A stretch of 15,976 nt of DNA from Actinomycetes bacterium (GTDB lineage: Bacteria > Actinomycetota > Actinomycetes > Actinomycetales > Microbacteriaceae). The stretch spans positions 1 through 15,976 of the forward strand of contig JAEYAG010000227.1 of NCBI GenBank assembly GCA_023451265.1. Reading direction: 5' to 3'. This document shows, piece by piece, positions 8,701 to 14,762 of this stretch (position 1 is its first letter; each line of letters starts with the position of its first letter). Position numbers and translations under genes: made by a program. The notes under the pieces were generated by a model, which ran no database searches, was not told where the DNA came from, and was given only the letters and a program-made list of their open reading frames with translations.

Positions 8701-9474
8701 GGTGCCGGCGGTGAGGGCGCGGGCTTCGGCGGTCAGGGCGTCGACCCCGCCGTCGCGCAGGGCGCGGACGAGCGCGGTGCCGACGATCGCGCCGTCGGCG
8801 TACTCCAGCACGCCCGCCACCTGGTCGGGCGTGGAGATGCCGATGCCGACGCAGGCGTGCTCGACGCCGTGCTCGCGCAGGCGCGCGACGAGGGTGCGGG
8901 CCGCGGCATCCAGCTCGGCGCGCTCGCCCGTGATCCCCATGGTCGACACCGTGTAGACGAAGCCCGTCGAGCTCTCCGCGATCATCTGCAGCCGCTCGTC
9001 GGTCGACGTCGGGGCGGCGAGGAACACCCGGTCGAGGCCCGTGCGCTCGGAGGCGGCGATCCAGTCCGCCGCGGCATCGGGCGTGATGTCGGGGGTGATC
9101 AGGCCCGCTCCGCCGGCGGCGAGGAGGTCGTCGGCGAACCGATCGACGCCGTATTGCAGCACGGGGTTCCAGTACGTCATCACGAGGATCGGCACGTCGA
9201 CGCGCGCCGCGATCTCGCGCACCACGGTGAACGTGTCGCGCAGCCGGAAGCCGGCGGCGAGGGCGGCCTGCGTCGCTTCTTGGATGACCGCGCCGTCCAT
9301 GACCGGGTCGGAATACGGCGGGCCGAGCTCGAGGATGTCGGCGCCCGCCTCGGCCAGGGCCACGGCGGCGTCGATCGACGTCTGCAGGTCGGGGTAGCCG
9401 ATCGGCAGGTAGCCGACGAACGCGCCGCGACCGGCGGCCTTCGCGGCGTCGATGGCGGCGGCGACCCGGCTCAC
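8692..9474 (-). CDS. trpA: Tryptophan synthase alpha chain
   Basis: Cleaves indole-3-glycerol phosphate to indole and glyceraldehyde 3-phosphate; indole then tunnels to TrpB in the alpha2-beta2 complex. The 260-aa TIM-barrel product has FVGYLPIGYPD near the N terminus and LELGPPYSDPVMDG, in which Glu49 and Asp60 fall exactly at the catalytic positions known from E. coli/Salmonella TrpA. Phosphate-binding GIGIS and GTALV lie in the C-terminal third. The GTG start overlaps the trpB stop as GTGA, with GAAGGGA (9482-9488) as ribosome site at a 7-nt gap. It is the last gene of the his-trp run and is followed by a GC-rich inverted repeat. Complete, normal length. Confidence 0.98.
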   Translation of the reverse strand: MSRVAAAIDAAKAAGRGAFVGYLPIGYPDLQTSIDAAVALAEAGADILELGPPYSDPVMDGAVIQEATQAALAAGFRLRDTFTVVREIAARVDVPILVMTYWNPVLQYGVDRFADDLLAAGGAGLITPDITPDAAADWIAASERTGLDRVFLAAPTSTDERLQMIAESSTGFVYTVSTMGITGERAELDAAARTLVARLREHGVEHACVGIGISTPDQVAGVLEYADGAIVGTALVRALRDGGVDALTAEARALTAGTAR

Positions 9475-10739
9475 AGCTCGATCCCTTCGCCCGAGGCGGC
9501 GTCGTCGTCGGGGGGCGTCTGCACCGGATCAGCCCCCTCGTCGTACAGGCCGAACCAGGTCGCGGCGGTGTCCATGTCCTTGTCGCCGCGGCCCGACAGG
9601 CTCACCGCGATGATGGCGTCGGGGCCGAGCTCGCGGCCGAGGCGCAGCGCGCCGGCGAGGGCGTGCGCCGACTCGATCGCGGGGATGATGCCCTCGGTGC
9701 GGCTGAGCAGCCGCAGCGCGTCCATCGCCTCGGCATCCGTCGCCGGGATGTACGTCGCGCGGCCGATGTCGGCGAGCCACGCGTGCTCCGGGCCGACGCC
9801 CGGATAGTCCAGGCCCGCGGAGATCGAGTGCGACTCGATGGTCTGGCCGTCCTCGTCCTGCAGGACGTAGGTCTTGGCGCCGTGCAGGACGCCGGGGCGG
9901 CCGCGTTCGATGGATGCCGCATGCTTGTCGGTGTCGACGCCGTCGCCCGCCGCCTCCACGCCGTAGAGCGCCACGTCCTCGTCGTCGAGGAACGCGTCGA
10001 ACATGCCGATCGCGTTCGAGCCGCCGCCGACGCACGCGACGACGGCGTCGGGCAGGCGCCCGGTCTCGTCGAGCAGCTGCGCGCGCGCCTCTTCGGAGAT
10101 GATCTTCTGGAAGTCGCGCACCATCGCCGGGAACGGATGCGGGCCGGCCGCGGTGCCGAAGATGTAGTTCGTCGTCTCGACCGACGCGACCCAGTCACGG
10201 TACGCCTCGTTGATCGCGTCCTTCAGCGTGCGCGAGCCGCTCGTGACGGGCACGACCTCGGCGCCCAGTAGCCGCATGCGCGCGACGTTGAGGGCCTGAC
10301 GCTCGGTGTCGACCTCGCCCATGTAGATCGTGCAGTCGAACCCGAACAGGGCCGCGGCGGTCGCCGTCGCGACGCCGTGCTGACCGGCGCCGGTCTCCGC
10401 GATGACGCGCGTCTTGCCGAGGCGCTTCGTGAGCAGCGCCTGGCCGATCACGTTGTTGATCTTGTGCGAGCCGGTGTGGTTGAGGTCCTCGCGCTTGAGG
10501 AAGACGCGCGCTCCTCCGGCGTGCGCCGCGAACCGCGGCACCTCGGTGAGTGCGGACGGCCGACCCGCATACGAGTGCAGGAGCGCCTCGAACTCGGCCT
10601 GGAACGCCGGGTCGGCCTTGGCGGCCTCGTACTCCGCGGTCAGCTCGTCGATCGCCGCGATGAGCGACTCGGGCATGTAGCGGCCGCCGAAGTCCCCGAA
10701 GAAGGGGCCGTGCTGATCGCGCAGGCTCGTCGTCGTCAC
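9471..10739 (-). CDS. trpB: Tryptophan synthase beta chain
   Basis: PLP enzyme that condenses indole with serine to form tryptophan, partner of TrpA. The 422-aa product starts with the typical GPFFGDFGGRYMPESL. The PLP Schiff-base lysine is Lys93 in HTGSHKINN, the catalytic glutamate is Glu115 in ETGAGQHG, and the phosphate-binding loop GGGSNAIGMF lies near residue 240. The C terminus has an acidic, proline-containing extension (about 24 residues) beyond the conserved fold. The GTG start overlaps the trpC stop by four bases (GTGA) and follows GGAGG (10747-10751) at a 7-nt gap, a strong ribosome site. It belongs to the TrpB1 type that works with TrpA, as expected from the adjacent trpA. Confidence 0.98.
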   Translation of the reverse strand: MTTTSLRDQHGPFFGDFGGRYMPESLIAAIDELTAEYEAAKADPAFQAEFEALLHSYAGRPSALTEVPRFAAHAGGARVFLKREDLNHTGSHKINNVIGQALLTKRLGKTRVIAETGAGQHGVATATAAALFGFDCTIYMGEVDTERQALNVARMRLLGAEVVPVTSGSRTLKDAINEAYRDWVASVETTNYIFGTAAGPHPFPAMVRDFQKIISEEARAQLLDETGRLPDAVVACVGGGSNAIGMFDAFLDDEDVALYGVEAAGDGVDTDKHAASIERGRPGVLHGAKTYVLQDEDGQTIESHSISAGLDYPGVGPEHAWLADIGRATYIPATDAEAMDALRLLSRTEGIIPAIESAHALAGALRLGRELGPDAIIAVSLSGRGDKDMDTAATWFGLYDEGADPVQTPPDDDAASGEGIEL

Positions 10740-11512
10740 TTTCCCGCCTCCAGGAATGCGTGCAGGGTGGTCACCGGGTCGTTCGTCACGAGGGCTTCGC
10801 CGACGAGCACGACGTCGGCGCCGGCGGCGCGGTAGTGCGCGACATCGACGGGGGCGAGCACGGCCGACTCGGCGATCTTGACGGCATCCGCCGGGAAGTG
10901 CTCCGCCAGCGACCCGAACAGGTCCTTGTCGAGCTCGAAGGTCGACAGGTTCCGCGCGTTGACGCCGATGAGGCGCGCGCCGAGGTCGGATGCCCGGTTG
11001 AGTTCGTCGCGCGAGTGCGTCTCGACGAGCGGCGTCATGCCGAGGTCGGTGACGAGGGCGAACAGCTCGCGCAGCAGCGGCTGCTCGAGCGCCGCCACGA
11101 TGAGCAGGACGAGGTCGGCGCCGGACGCCCGCGCCTCGAGCACCTGGTAGGGCGTCGCGATGAAGTCCTTGCGGAGGACCGGGACGCCCACACGTGCCTT
11201 CACGGCCTCGAGGTCGGCGAGCGAGCCCTTGAAGCGGCGTCCCTCGGTCAGCACCGAGATGGCCGACGCGCCGCCCTGCTCGTACAGCGCCGCCTGGTGG
11301 GCGGGGTCGGGGATCGCCGCGAGGTCGCCGCGCGACGGGCTCGCACGCTTGACCTCCGCGATGATCTTGACGCGGTCAGCGGGCGCGAGGGCGGCGAGGA
11401 CGTCCCGCGCGGGAGACTGCGCGAGCGCGTCGCGCTCCACGTCGGCCAGGGGCCGGGTGGCGGCGCGAGCCTCGGCATCCTCCACGGCGCCGGCGGTGAG
11501 GCCTGCCAGCAT
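10736..11512 (-). CDS. trpC: Indole-3-glycerol phosphate synthase
   Basis: Converts 1-(2-carboxyphenylamino)-1-deoxyribulose 5-phosphate to indole-3-glycerol phosphate, the substrate of TrpA. The 258-aa single-domain TIM barrel contains IIAEVKRASPSRG (Glu53, Lys55), LRKDFI with the catalytic Lys115, Glu164 in VETHS, GVNARNL (183-189) and AESAV (Glu215). It is not fused to TrpF. Actinobacteria generally lack trpF and use PriA/HisA instead, and neither gene is in the window. The ATG follows the stop of the HGxxPAAW gene after 2 nt, and the ribosome site is weak, so translation probably depends on coupling to that small gene. Confidence 0.97.
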   Translation of the reverse strand: MLAGLTAGAVEDAEARAATRPLADVERDALAQSPARDVLAALAPADRVKIIAEVKRASPSRGDLAAIPDPAHQAALYEQGGASAISVLTEGRRFKGSLADLEAVKARVGVPVLRKDFIATPYQVLEARASGADLVLLIVAALEQPLLRELFALVTDLGMTPLVETHSRDELNRASDLGARLIGVNARNLSTFELDKDLFGSLAEHFPADAVKIAESAVLAPVDVAHYRAAGADVVLVGEALVTNDPVTTLHAFLEAGK

Positions 11513-11514
11513 GA

Positions 11515-11745
11515 TCAGTGCTGCTTCGGCTTGTACTTGTCGCCGTAGGCGCCGTAGCCGGCCTTGGCCAGCGCCCAGCCGACGAGGGCGCCGACGATGA
11601 GGAGCCCGACCGATGCCCAGACGAGCACCGGCATGTCGAGGACGAAGAACAGCGTGCCGAGCGTGACCGCCAGGAGCATGATGACGACGGCCGTCCAGGC
11701 AGCCGGCGAGTGTCCGTGGCCGGGGTCGTCGATGCTGTTGCTCAT
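11515..11745 (-). CDS. Small HGxxPAAW-type membrane protein of the trp cluster
   Basis: A 76-aa protein of unknown function. It has an N-terminal hydrophilic stretch ending in HGHSPAAW (residues 10-17), which matches the motif that names the actinobacterial HGxxPAAW family (also described as DUF6704). Two predicted membrane helices follow (about 17-36 and 40-61), then a short basic, tyrosine- and lysine-rich tail beginning KAGYG. Both ends are probably cytoplasmic. The ATG is preceded by GAGGGAGA, a good ribosome site. It is wedged between the Trp-region membrane protein (39-nt gap) and trpC (2-nt gap), so it is almost certainly co-expressed with trpCBA. A role linked to tryptophan metabolism is only inferred from position. 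Confidence 0.9.
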   Translation of the reverse strand: MSNSIDDPGHGHSPAAWTAVVIMLLAVTLGTLFFVLDMPVLVWASVGLLIVGALVGWALAKAGYGAYGDKYKPKQH

Positions 11746-11781
11746 GGTTCTCCCTCGTGAGGCTTCGGGCGCGTCGGTGTC

Positions 11782-11787
11782 AGTCTA
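11782..11787 (-). promoter_or_regulatory. Possible internal -10 element (TAGACT) before the HGxxPAAW-trpCBA genes
   Basis: TAGACT is identical to the proposed lgt -10 hexamer and shares its TAG with the stop codon of the upstream membrane-protein gene. Initiation 6-7 nt downstream would give a leader of about 30 nt with the GAGGGAGA ribosome site. The 39-nt gap is the only break in the hisF-trpA run that could hold a promoter. No -35 match is seen; low confidence. Confidence 0.25.
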
Positions 11788-12399
11788 GCGGGCGGTGGGA
11801 TCGTCCCCGTGCGACAGGTCGTCCCACGAATCGATCGCCCGGTCGCGTGACGCGTCGTGCGGACGGGGGCCGGAGGCCGCGGTCGCCGCCCGGTCGGCGT
11901 CGGTGCGGTAGCGGCGGCCCGCGCCCCGCCAGGTGTGCGCCGTCGCGAGAGTCAGGACGCCCCCGACGGCGACGAGGGCGCCGGCGACGACCGTGAGCCA
12001 CGGCCATGCGGTGCCGTCGATCGTCCGCACGAGACTCGCGACAGCGTCGGGCCCCGACAGGCCGGTGGCCTCGGTCACGGCGGAGGCGACGGCGTCGAGC
12101 GGATGGGTGGTGGCGACGCGCCAGGCGCCCACGACCAGCGTGCCGCCGATCGCGGCGGCGAGCAGGCCGAACACGTAGCGCAGCACACGCCCGACGACGG
12201 TGAGGGCGAGGCCCAGCGCGAGGGCGGCCAGGCTGAAGGGCGCCAGCAGCGTCAGCGCGGAGGCGCCGGGCACCGCCAGAGCCGCCGTGGCGCCCGCGCT
12301 GAGGGTCACCTCCAGCCAGGTCTGGGTCGACGAGATGATCGCGACCGCTCCCCCGGCGATGATCGCGAGCACGGCCAGCATCCGTGCCCGTGCGATCAC
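11785..12399 (-). CDS. Trp-region conserved membrane protein (TIGR02234-like)
   Basis: A 204-aa integral membrane protein resembling the actinobacterial 'Trp biosynthesis-associated membrane protein' family, equivalent in position to Rv1610 of M. tuberculosis; its function is unknown. Four hydrophobic helices are visible: about residues 7-24 (MLAVLAIIAGGAVAII), 42-65, 70-92 and 127-152. A periplasmic loop containing STQTWLEV follows helix 1, and a polar, Arg/Asp-rich cytoplasmic tail ends the protein. The reading frame stays open upstream inside hisI, but the real start is the GTG at 12399, which overlaps the hisI stop as GTGA and has GAGG 7 nt upstream. In relatives trpE normally precedes this gene; here hisI does. 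Confidence 0.88.
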   Translation of the reverse strand: MIARARMLAVLAIIAGGAVAIISSTQTWLEVTLSAGATAALAVPGASALTLLAPFSLAALALGLALTVVGRVLRYVFGLLAAAIGGTLVVGAWRVATTHPLDAVASAVTEATGLSGPDAVASLVRTIDGTAWPWLTVVAGALVAVGGVLTLATAHTWRGAGRRYRTDADRAATAASGPRPHDASRDRAIDSWDDLSHGDDPTAR

Positions 12400-12782
12400 G
12401 GTGTCGCCTCGGATCCGTCTGCGGCGTCCGGCGCGTGTCCGGTCGCGGGATCGAGGTCGTCGGCGTCGAAGCAGGTGTGGTCGCCGGTGTGGCAGGCGGC
12501 GCCGATCTGCTCGACGGCGATGAGCAGCGCGTCGCCGTCGCAGTCCAGGCGCGCACCGCGCACGTACTGCGCATGCCCCGACGTGTCGCCCTTGCGCCAG
12601 TACTCCTGACGCGAGCGCGACCAGAACGTCACGCGGCCTTCCGTGAGCGTGCGGCGCAGCGCCTCGGCATCCATCCACCCGAGCATCAGCACCTCGCCGG
12701 TGTCGTACTGCTGGATGATCGCCGGGGCGAGCCCGTCGTCGTTGAACGCGACGCGAGCGATGCGCTCGTCCACGGAAGTCAT
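12396..12782 (-). CDS. hisI: Phosphoribosyl-AMP cyclohydrolase
   Basis: Hydrolyses the adenine ring of phosphoribosyl-AMP to ProFAR precursor in histidine synthesis; a cytosolic zinc enzyme. The 128-aa product is the stand-alone cyclohydrolase (no fused pyrophosphohydrolase; hisE is separate nearby). The core motif FWSRSRQEYWRKGDTSGH (53-70) is followed by DCDGD (80-84), with Asp80, Asp82 and Asp84 as likely Mg ligands. Cys81, Cys97 and Cys104 are the likely zinc ligands (spacing 16 and 7). The C-terminal 20 residues are low-complexity and acidic. The ATG overlaps the hisF stop (ATGA), with GAGGTG 5 nt upstream. Its own stop overlaps the GTG of the Trp membrane protein, a junction normally occupied by trpE in relatives. 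Confidence 0.97.
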   Translation of the reverse strand: MTSVDERIARVAFNDDGLAPAIIQQYDTGEVLMLGWMDAEALRRTLTEGRVTFWSRSRQEYWRKGDTSGHAQYVRGARLDCDGDALLIAVEQIGAACHTGDHTCFDADDLDPATGHAPDAADGSEATP

Positions 12783-13543
12783 CGGCGCACCTCGATGCCG
12801 TCCGCGACGAGCGCGTCCTTGACCTCGCCGATCGAGAGCTGGCCGGAGTGGAAGACGGATGCCGCCAGCACCGCGTCGGCGCCGGCGCGCAGCGCGGGGG
12901 CGAAGTCGGTGACCGCCCCGGCGCCGCCGGAGGCGATCACGGGCACGCTCGACAGCTCCCGCATGAGGCCGACGAGCTCGAGGTCGAATCCGTCCTTCGT
13001 GCCGTCGGCGTCGATCGAGTTCACGAGCAGCTCGCCGACGCCGCGGTCGATGGCCTCCCGCGCCCAGTCCAGCGCGTCAAGATCGGTCGCGGTGCGGCCG
13101 CCGTGGGTCGTCACGACGAAGCCCGACCGCGTGCCGGCGGCGCGCTTGACGTCGAGCGAGAGCACGAGCACCTGGGAGCCGAAGCGATCGGCGATCTCGT
13201 CGATGAGCGCAGGCCGGGCGATGGCCGCGGAGTTCACCCCGACCTTGTCGGCGCCGACGGCCAGCAGCCGCGCGACGTCGTCGGTGCTGCGCACGCCGCC
13301 GCCGACGGTGAGCGGGATGAAGACCTCTTCCGCGGTGCGCCGCACCACGTCGTAGGTCGTGGCGCGCTCATCGACGGTCGCGGTGACGTCGAGGAAGGTC
13401 AGCTCGTCGGCGCCCTGCGCGTAGTACAGCGCCGCCAGCTCGACCGGGTCGCCCATGTCGCGCAGGTTCTCGAAGTTCACGCCCTTGACGACGCGGCCCG
13501 CCGCGACGTCCAGGCACGGGATGACCCGGCACGCGAGGGTCAT
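12779..13543 (-). CDS. hisF: Imidazole glycerol phosphate synthase cyclase subunit
   Basis: Uses ammonia delivered by the HisH glutaminase to convert PRFAR to imidazole glycerol phosphate and AICAR. The 254-aa (beta/alpha)8 barrel begins MTLACRVIPCLDV, with Asp12 as one catalytic acid. The second is Asp131 in LSLDVKR, each one residue after the T. maritima numbering. Phosphate-binding loops LTVGGGVRS and IASGGAG and the segment NSIDADGTKDGFD are all present. The frame is open 39 codons further upstream inside hisG, but the ATG at 13543 is supported by the conserved N terminus, an AAGG ribosome site and a TGATG overlap with hisG. HisH is not in the window and is presumably with hisA/hisB elsewhere. 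Confidence 0.97.
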   Translation of the reverse strand: MTLACRVIPCLDVAAGRVVKGVNFENLRDMGDPVELAALYYAQGADELTFLDVTATVDERATTYDVVRRTAEEVFIPLTVGGGVRSTDDVARLLAVGADKVGVNSAAIARPALIDEIADRFGSQVLVLSLDVKRAAGTRSGFVVTTHGGRTATDLDALDWAREAIDRGVGELLVNSIDADGTKDGFDLELVGLMRELSSVPVIASGGAGAVTDFAPALRAGADAVLAASVFHSGQLSIGEVKDALVADGIEVRR

Positions 13544-14397
13544 CACAGCCTTGCGTTGTGGATAGGCGTCACGAGGATCGCGCGCGCCCCGATCGCGTAC
13601 AGCGCGTCCATCACCTGGTTGACGGTCCCCCGCGGGCTCATGACGCGTACCGCCACCCACGCCGGGTCGCGCAGCGGCGAGATCGTCGGGGACTCGATCC
13701 CCGGGGCGAGCGCGACGGCCGCGTCGACGAGGTCGGCGGGCAGGTCGTAGTCGATGAGCACGTAGCGGCGCGCGACCATGACGCCGCGCAGGCGCCGCAG
13801 CAGCGTCTCGGTGCCGTCGGCCTCGACGGGCGCGCCGATCAGCACGGCCTCCGACTCCAGCAGCACCGGGCCGAAGATCTCCAGCCCCGCCTGCCGGAGG
13901 GTCGTTCCCGTGGAGACGACATCGGCGACGGCGTCGGCGACGCCCAGCTGCACGGCGGACTCCACGGCGCCGTCGAGCGGCACCAGGTCGACGGCGACGC
14001 CCTGCTCGTCGAGGAAGCCGTCCACGAGACCCGGATACGCGGTCGCGACCCGCAGCCCCTCGAGGTCGGTCACGGTGGTGAAGCGTCCGGGAGGACCGGC
14101 GAAGCGGAAGGTCGACCCGCCGAAGCCGAGCTGCTCGATCTCGCGCGCCCCCGGCATCCGTGCATCGAGGAGGAGGTCGCGGCCGGTGATGCCGACGTCG
14201 AGCGCGCCGGAGCCGACGTAGGTCGCGATGTCCTTCGGGCGCAGGTAGAAGAACTCGACCTCGTTGACCGGGTCGATGACGTGGAGATCTTTCGGGTCGC
14301 GGCGGCCGGTGTAGCCGGCCTCCGCGAGCATCTCGGCGGCGGTGTCGGCGAGCGACCCCTTGTTCGGCACGGCGATTCGCAGCATGTCCGTCGGCAT
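13543..14397 (-). CDS. hisG: ATP phosphoribosyltransferase, long form
   Basis: Catalyses the committed step of histidine synthesis, joining ATP and PRPP to phosphoribosyl-ATP. The 284-aa length marks the long form with its own C-terminal regulatory domain (from about residue 205), which mediates feedback inhibition by histidine, so no HisZ is needed. The N-terminal part shows RIAVPNKGSL, the GITGRD segment (69-73) and the PRPP loop ADVVSTGTTLR (about 158-168). Two in-frame ATGs compete: 14397 (MPTDMLRIA) and 14385 (MLRIA). Neither has a strong ribosome site, though the inner one has GACGGA just upstream. It lies 55 nt after hisE, in a region with a 15-nt imperfect repeat and a perfect palindrome. 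Confidence 0.96.
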   Translation of the reverse strand: MPTDMLRIAVPNKGSLADTAAEMLAEAGYTGRRDPKDLHVIDPVNEVEFFYLRPKDIATYVGSGALDVGITGRDLLLDARMPGAREIEQLGFGGSTFRFAGPPGRFTTVTDLEGLRVATAYPGLVDGFLDEQGVAVDLVPLDGAVESAVQLGVADAVADVVSTGTTLRQAGLEIFGPVLLESEAVLIGAPVEADGTETLLRRLRGVMVARRYVLIDYDLPADLVDAAVALAPGIESPTISPLRDPAWVAVRVMSPRGTVNQVMDALYAIGARAILVTPIHNARL

Positions 14398-14435
14398 TTC
14401 GGTGAGCGGGCTTTCGGTGTCTGGGATGTCAGTCG
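14386..14435. repeat. Imperfect 15-bp tandem repeat over the hisG start
   Basis: On the + strand roughly three to four 15-bp units follow each other. The clearest pair is TCGGTGAGCGGGCTT (14399-14413) and TCGGTGTCTGGGATG (14414-14428), with weaker flanking copies. The 8-mer TTTCGGTG occurs at 14397-14404 and again at 14412-14419, 15 bp apart. The array covers the hisG start codon and its upstream gap, and may have arisen by slippage. Confidence 0.35.
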
Positions 14436-14440
14436 GAGCG

Positions 14441-14454
14441 GAGCAGATCTGCTC
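14441..14454. promoter_or_regulatory. Perfect 14-bp palindrome between hisE and hisG
   Basis: GAGCAGATCTGCTC is a perfect inverted repeat centred on AGATCT, touching the last bases of hisE and lying 44 bp upstream of the hisG ATG. It could be an operator for a dimeric regulator or an RNA hairpin (5-bp stem, 4-nt loop) shaping hisE/hisG expression. It may also be chance; function is unproven. Confidence 0.3.
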
Positions 14455-14716
14455 AGAGATGTCGGTAGACGTCCTCGAGCGACAGTCCCTTGGCGAGCAT
14501 CAGCACCTGCAGGTGGTACAGCAGTTGCGAGATCTCCTCGGCGGTCTCCGCGTCGGACTGGTACTCGGCGGCCATCCAGACCTCGGCCGCCTCTTCGACG
14601 ATCTTCTTGCCGATGGCGTGCACGCCGCGGTCGAGCTGCGCGACGGTGCCGGATCCTTCGGGGCGTGCGGCTGCGGTCGCGGTCAACTCCGCGAACAGCG
14701 CATCGAACGTCTTCAC
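14453..14716 (-). CDS. hisE: Phosphoribosyl-ATP pyrophosphatase
   Basis: Removes pyrophosphate from phosphoribosyl-ATP, the second step of histidine synthesis. The 87-aa product is a single MazG-like all-alpha domain of normal length. It contains GKKIVEEAAEV (36-46), with Glu41, Glu42 and Glu45 as likely metal ligands, and AEEISQLLYHLQVLM (59-73), with Glu60, Glu61 and His68. The GTG start has no separate Shine-Dalgarno but lies exactly 6 nt after TAGCCT, suggesting a leaderless mRNA starting at the GTG. This would be the main promoter of the his-trp run. It is 46 nt downstream of rpe. An upstream GTG or ATG in the same frame is not needed, because the conserved family N terminus MKTFDALF begins here. 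Confidence 0.96.
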   Translation of the reverse strand: MKTFDALFAELTATAAARPEGSGTVAQLDRGVHAIGKKIVEEAAEVWMAAEYQSDAETAEEISQLLYHLQVLMLAKGLSLEDVYRHL

Positions 14717-14722
14717 CCTGAC

Positions 14723-14728
14723 AGGCTA
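14723..14728 (-). promoter_or_regulatory. Probable leaderless -10 element of hisE (TAGCCT)
   Basis: TAGCCT fits TAnnnT and ends 6 nt before the hisE GTG, putting the predicted +1 on the start codon. It lies in the 46-nt rpe-hisE gap, whose remainder is almost pure G/C and has no -35-like hexamer. Geometry is identical to lgt and rpe. If real, it drives hisE-hisG-hisF-hisI and the downstream trp genes. Confidence 0.55.
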
Positions 14729-14762
14729 CCGGTCCGGGCGGGGGCGGTGCGCCGCGCCGGGT

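Noticed and set aside
2507..8956. A 2149-codon open frame on the + strand opposite gltB, gltD and lgt.
   Set aside because: It is antisense to well-supported genes and its composition is the Arg/Ala/Val/Asp-rich mirror of high-GC codon usage. No domain is recognisable, so it is a third-position GC artefact.
12400..12678. Upstream extension of the Trp membrane protein frame through hisI.
   Set aside because: The added residues are Arg-rich shadow sequence of hisI. The GTG at 12399 has a ribosome site, a GTGA overlap and the expected hydrophobic N terminus.
13544..13660. 39-codon upstream extension of hisF.
   Set aside because: The extension lies inside hisG and translates to unrelated sequence; HisF proteins begin at MTLACRVIPCLD.
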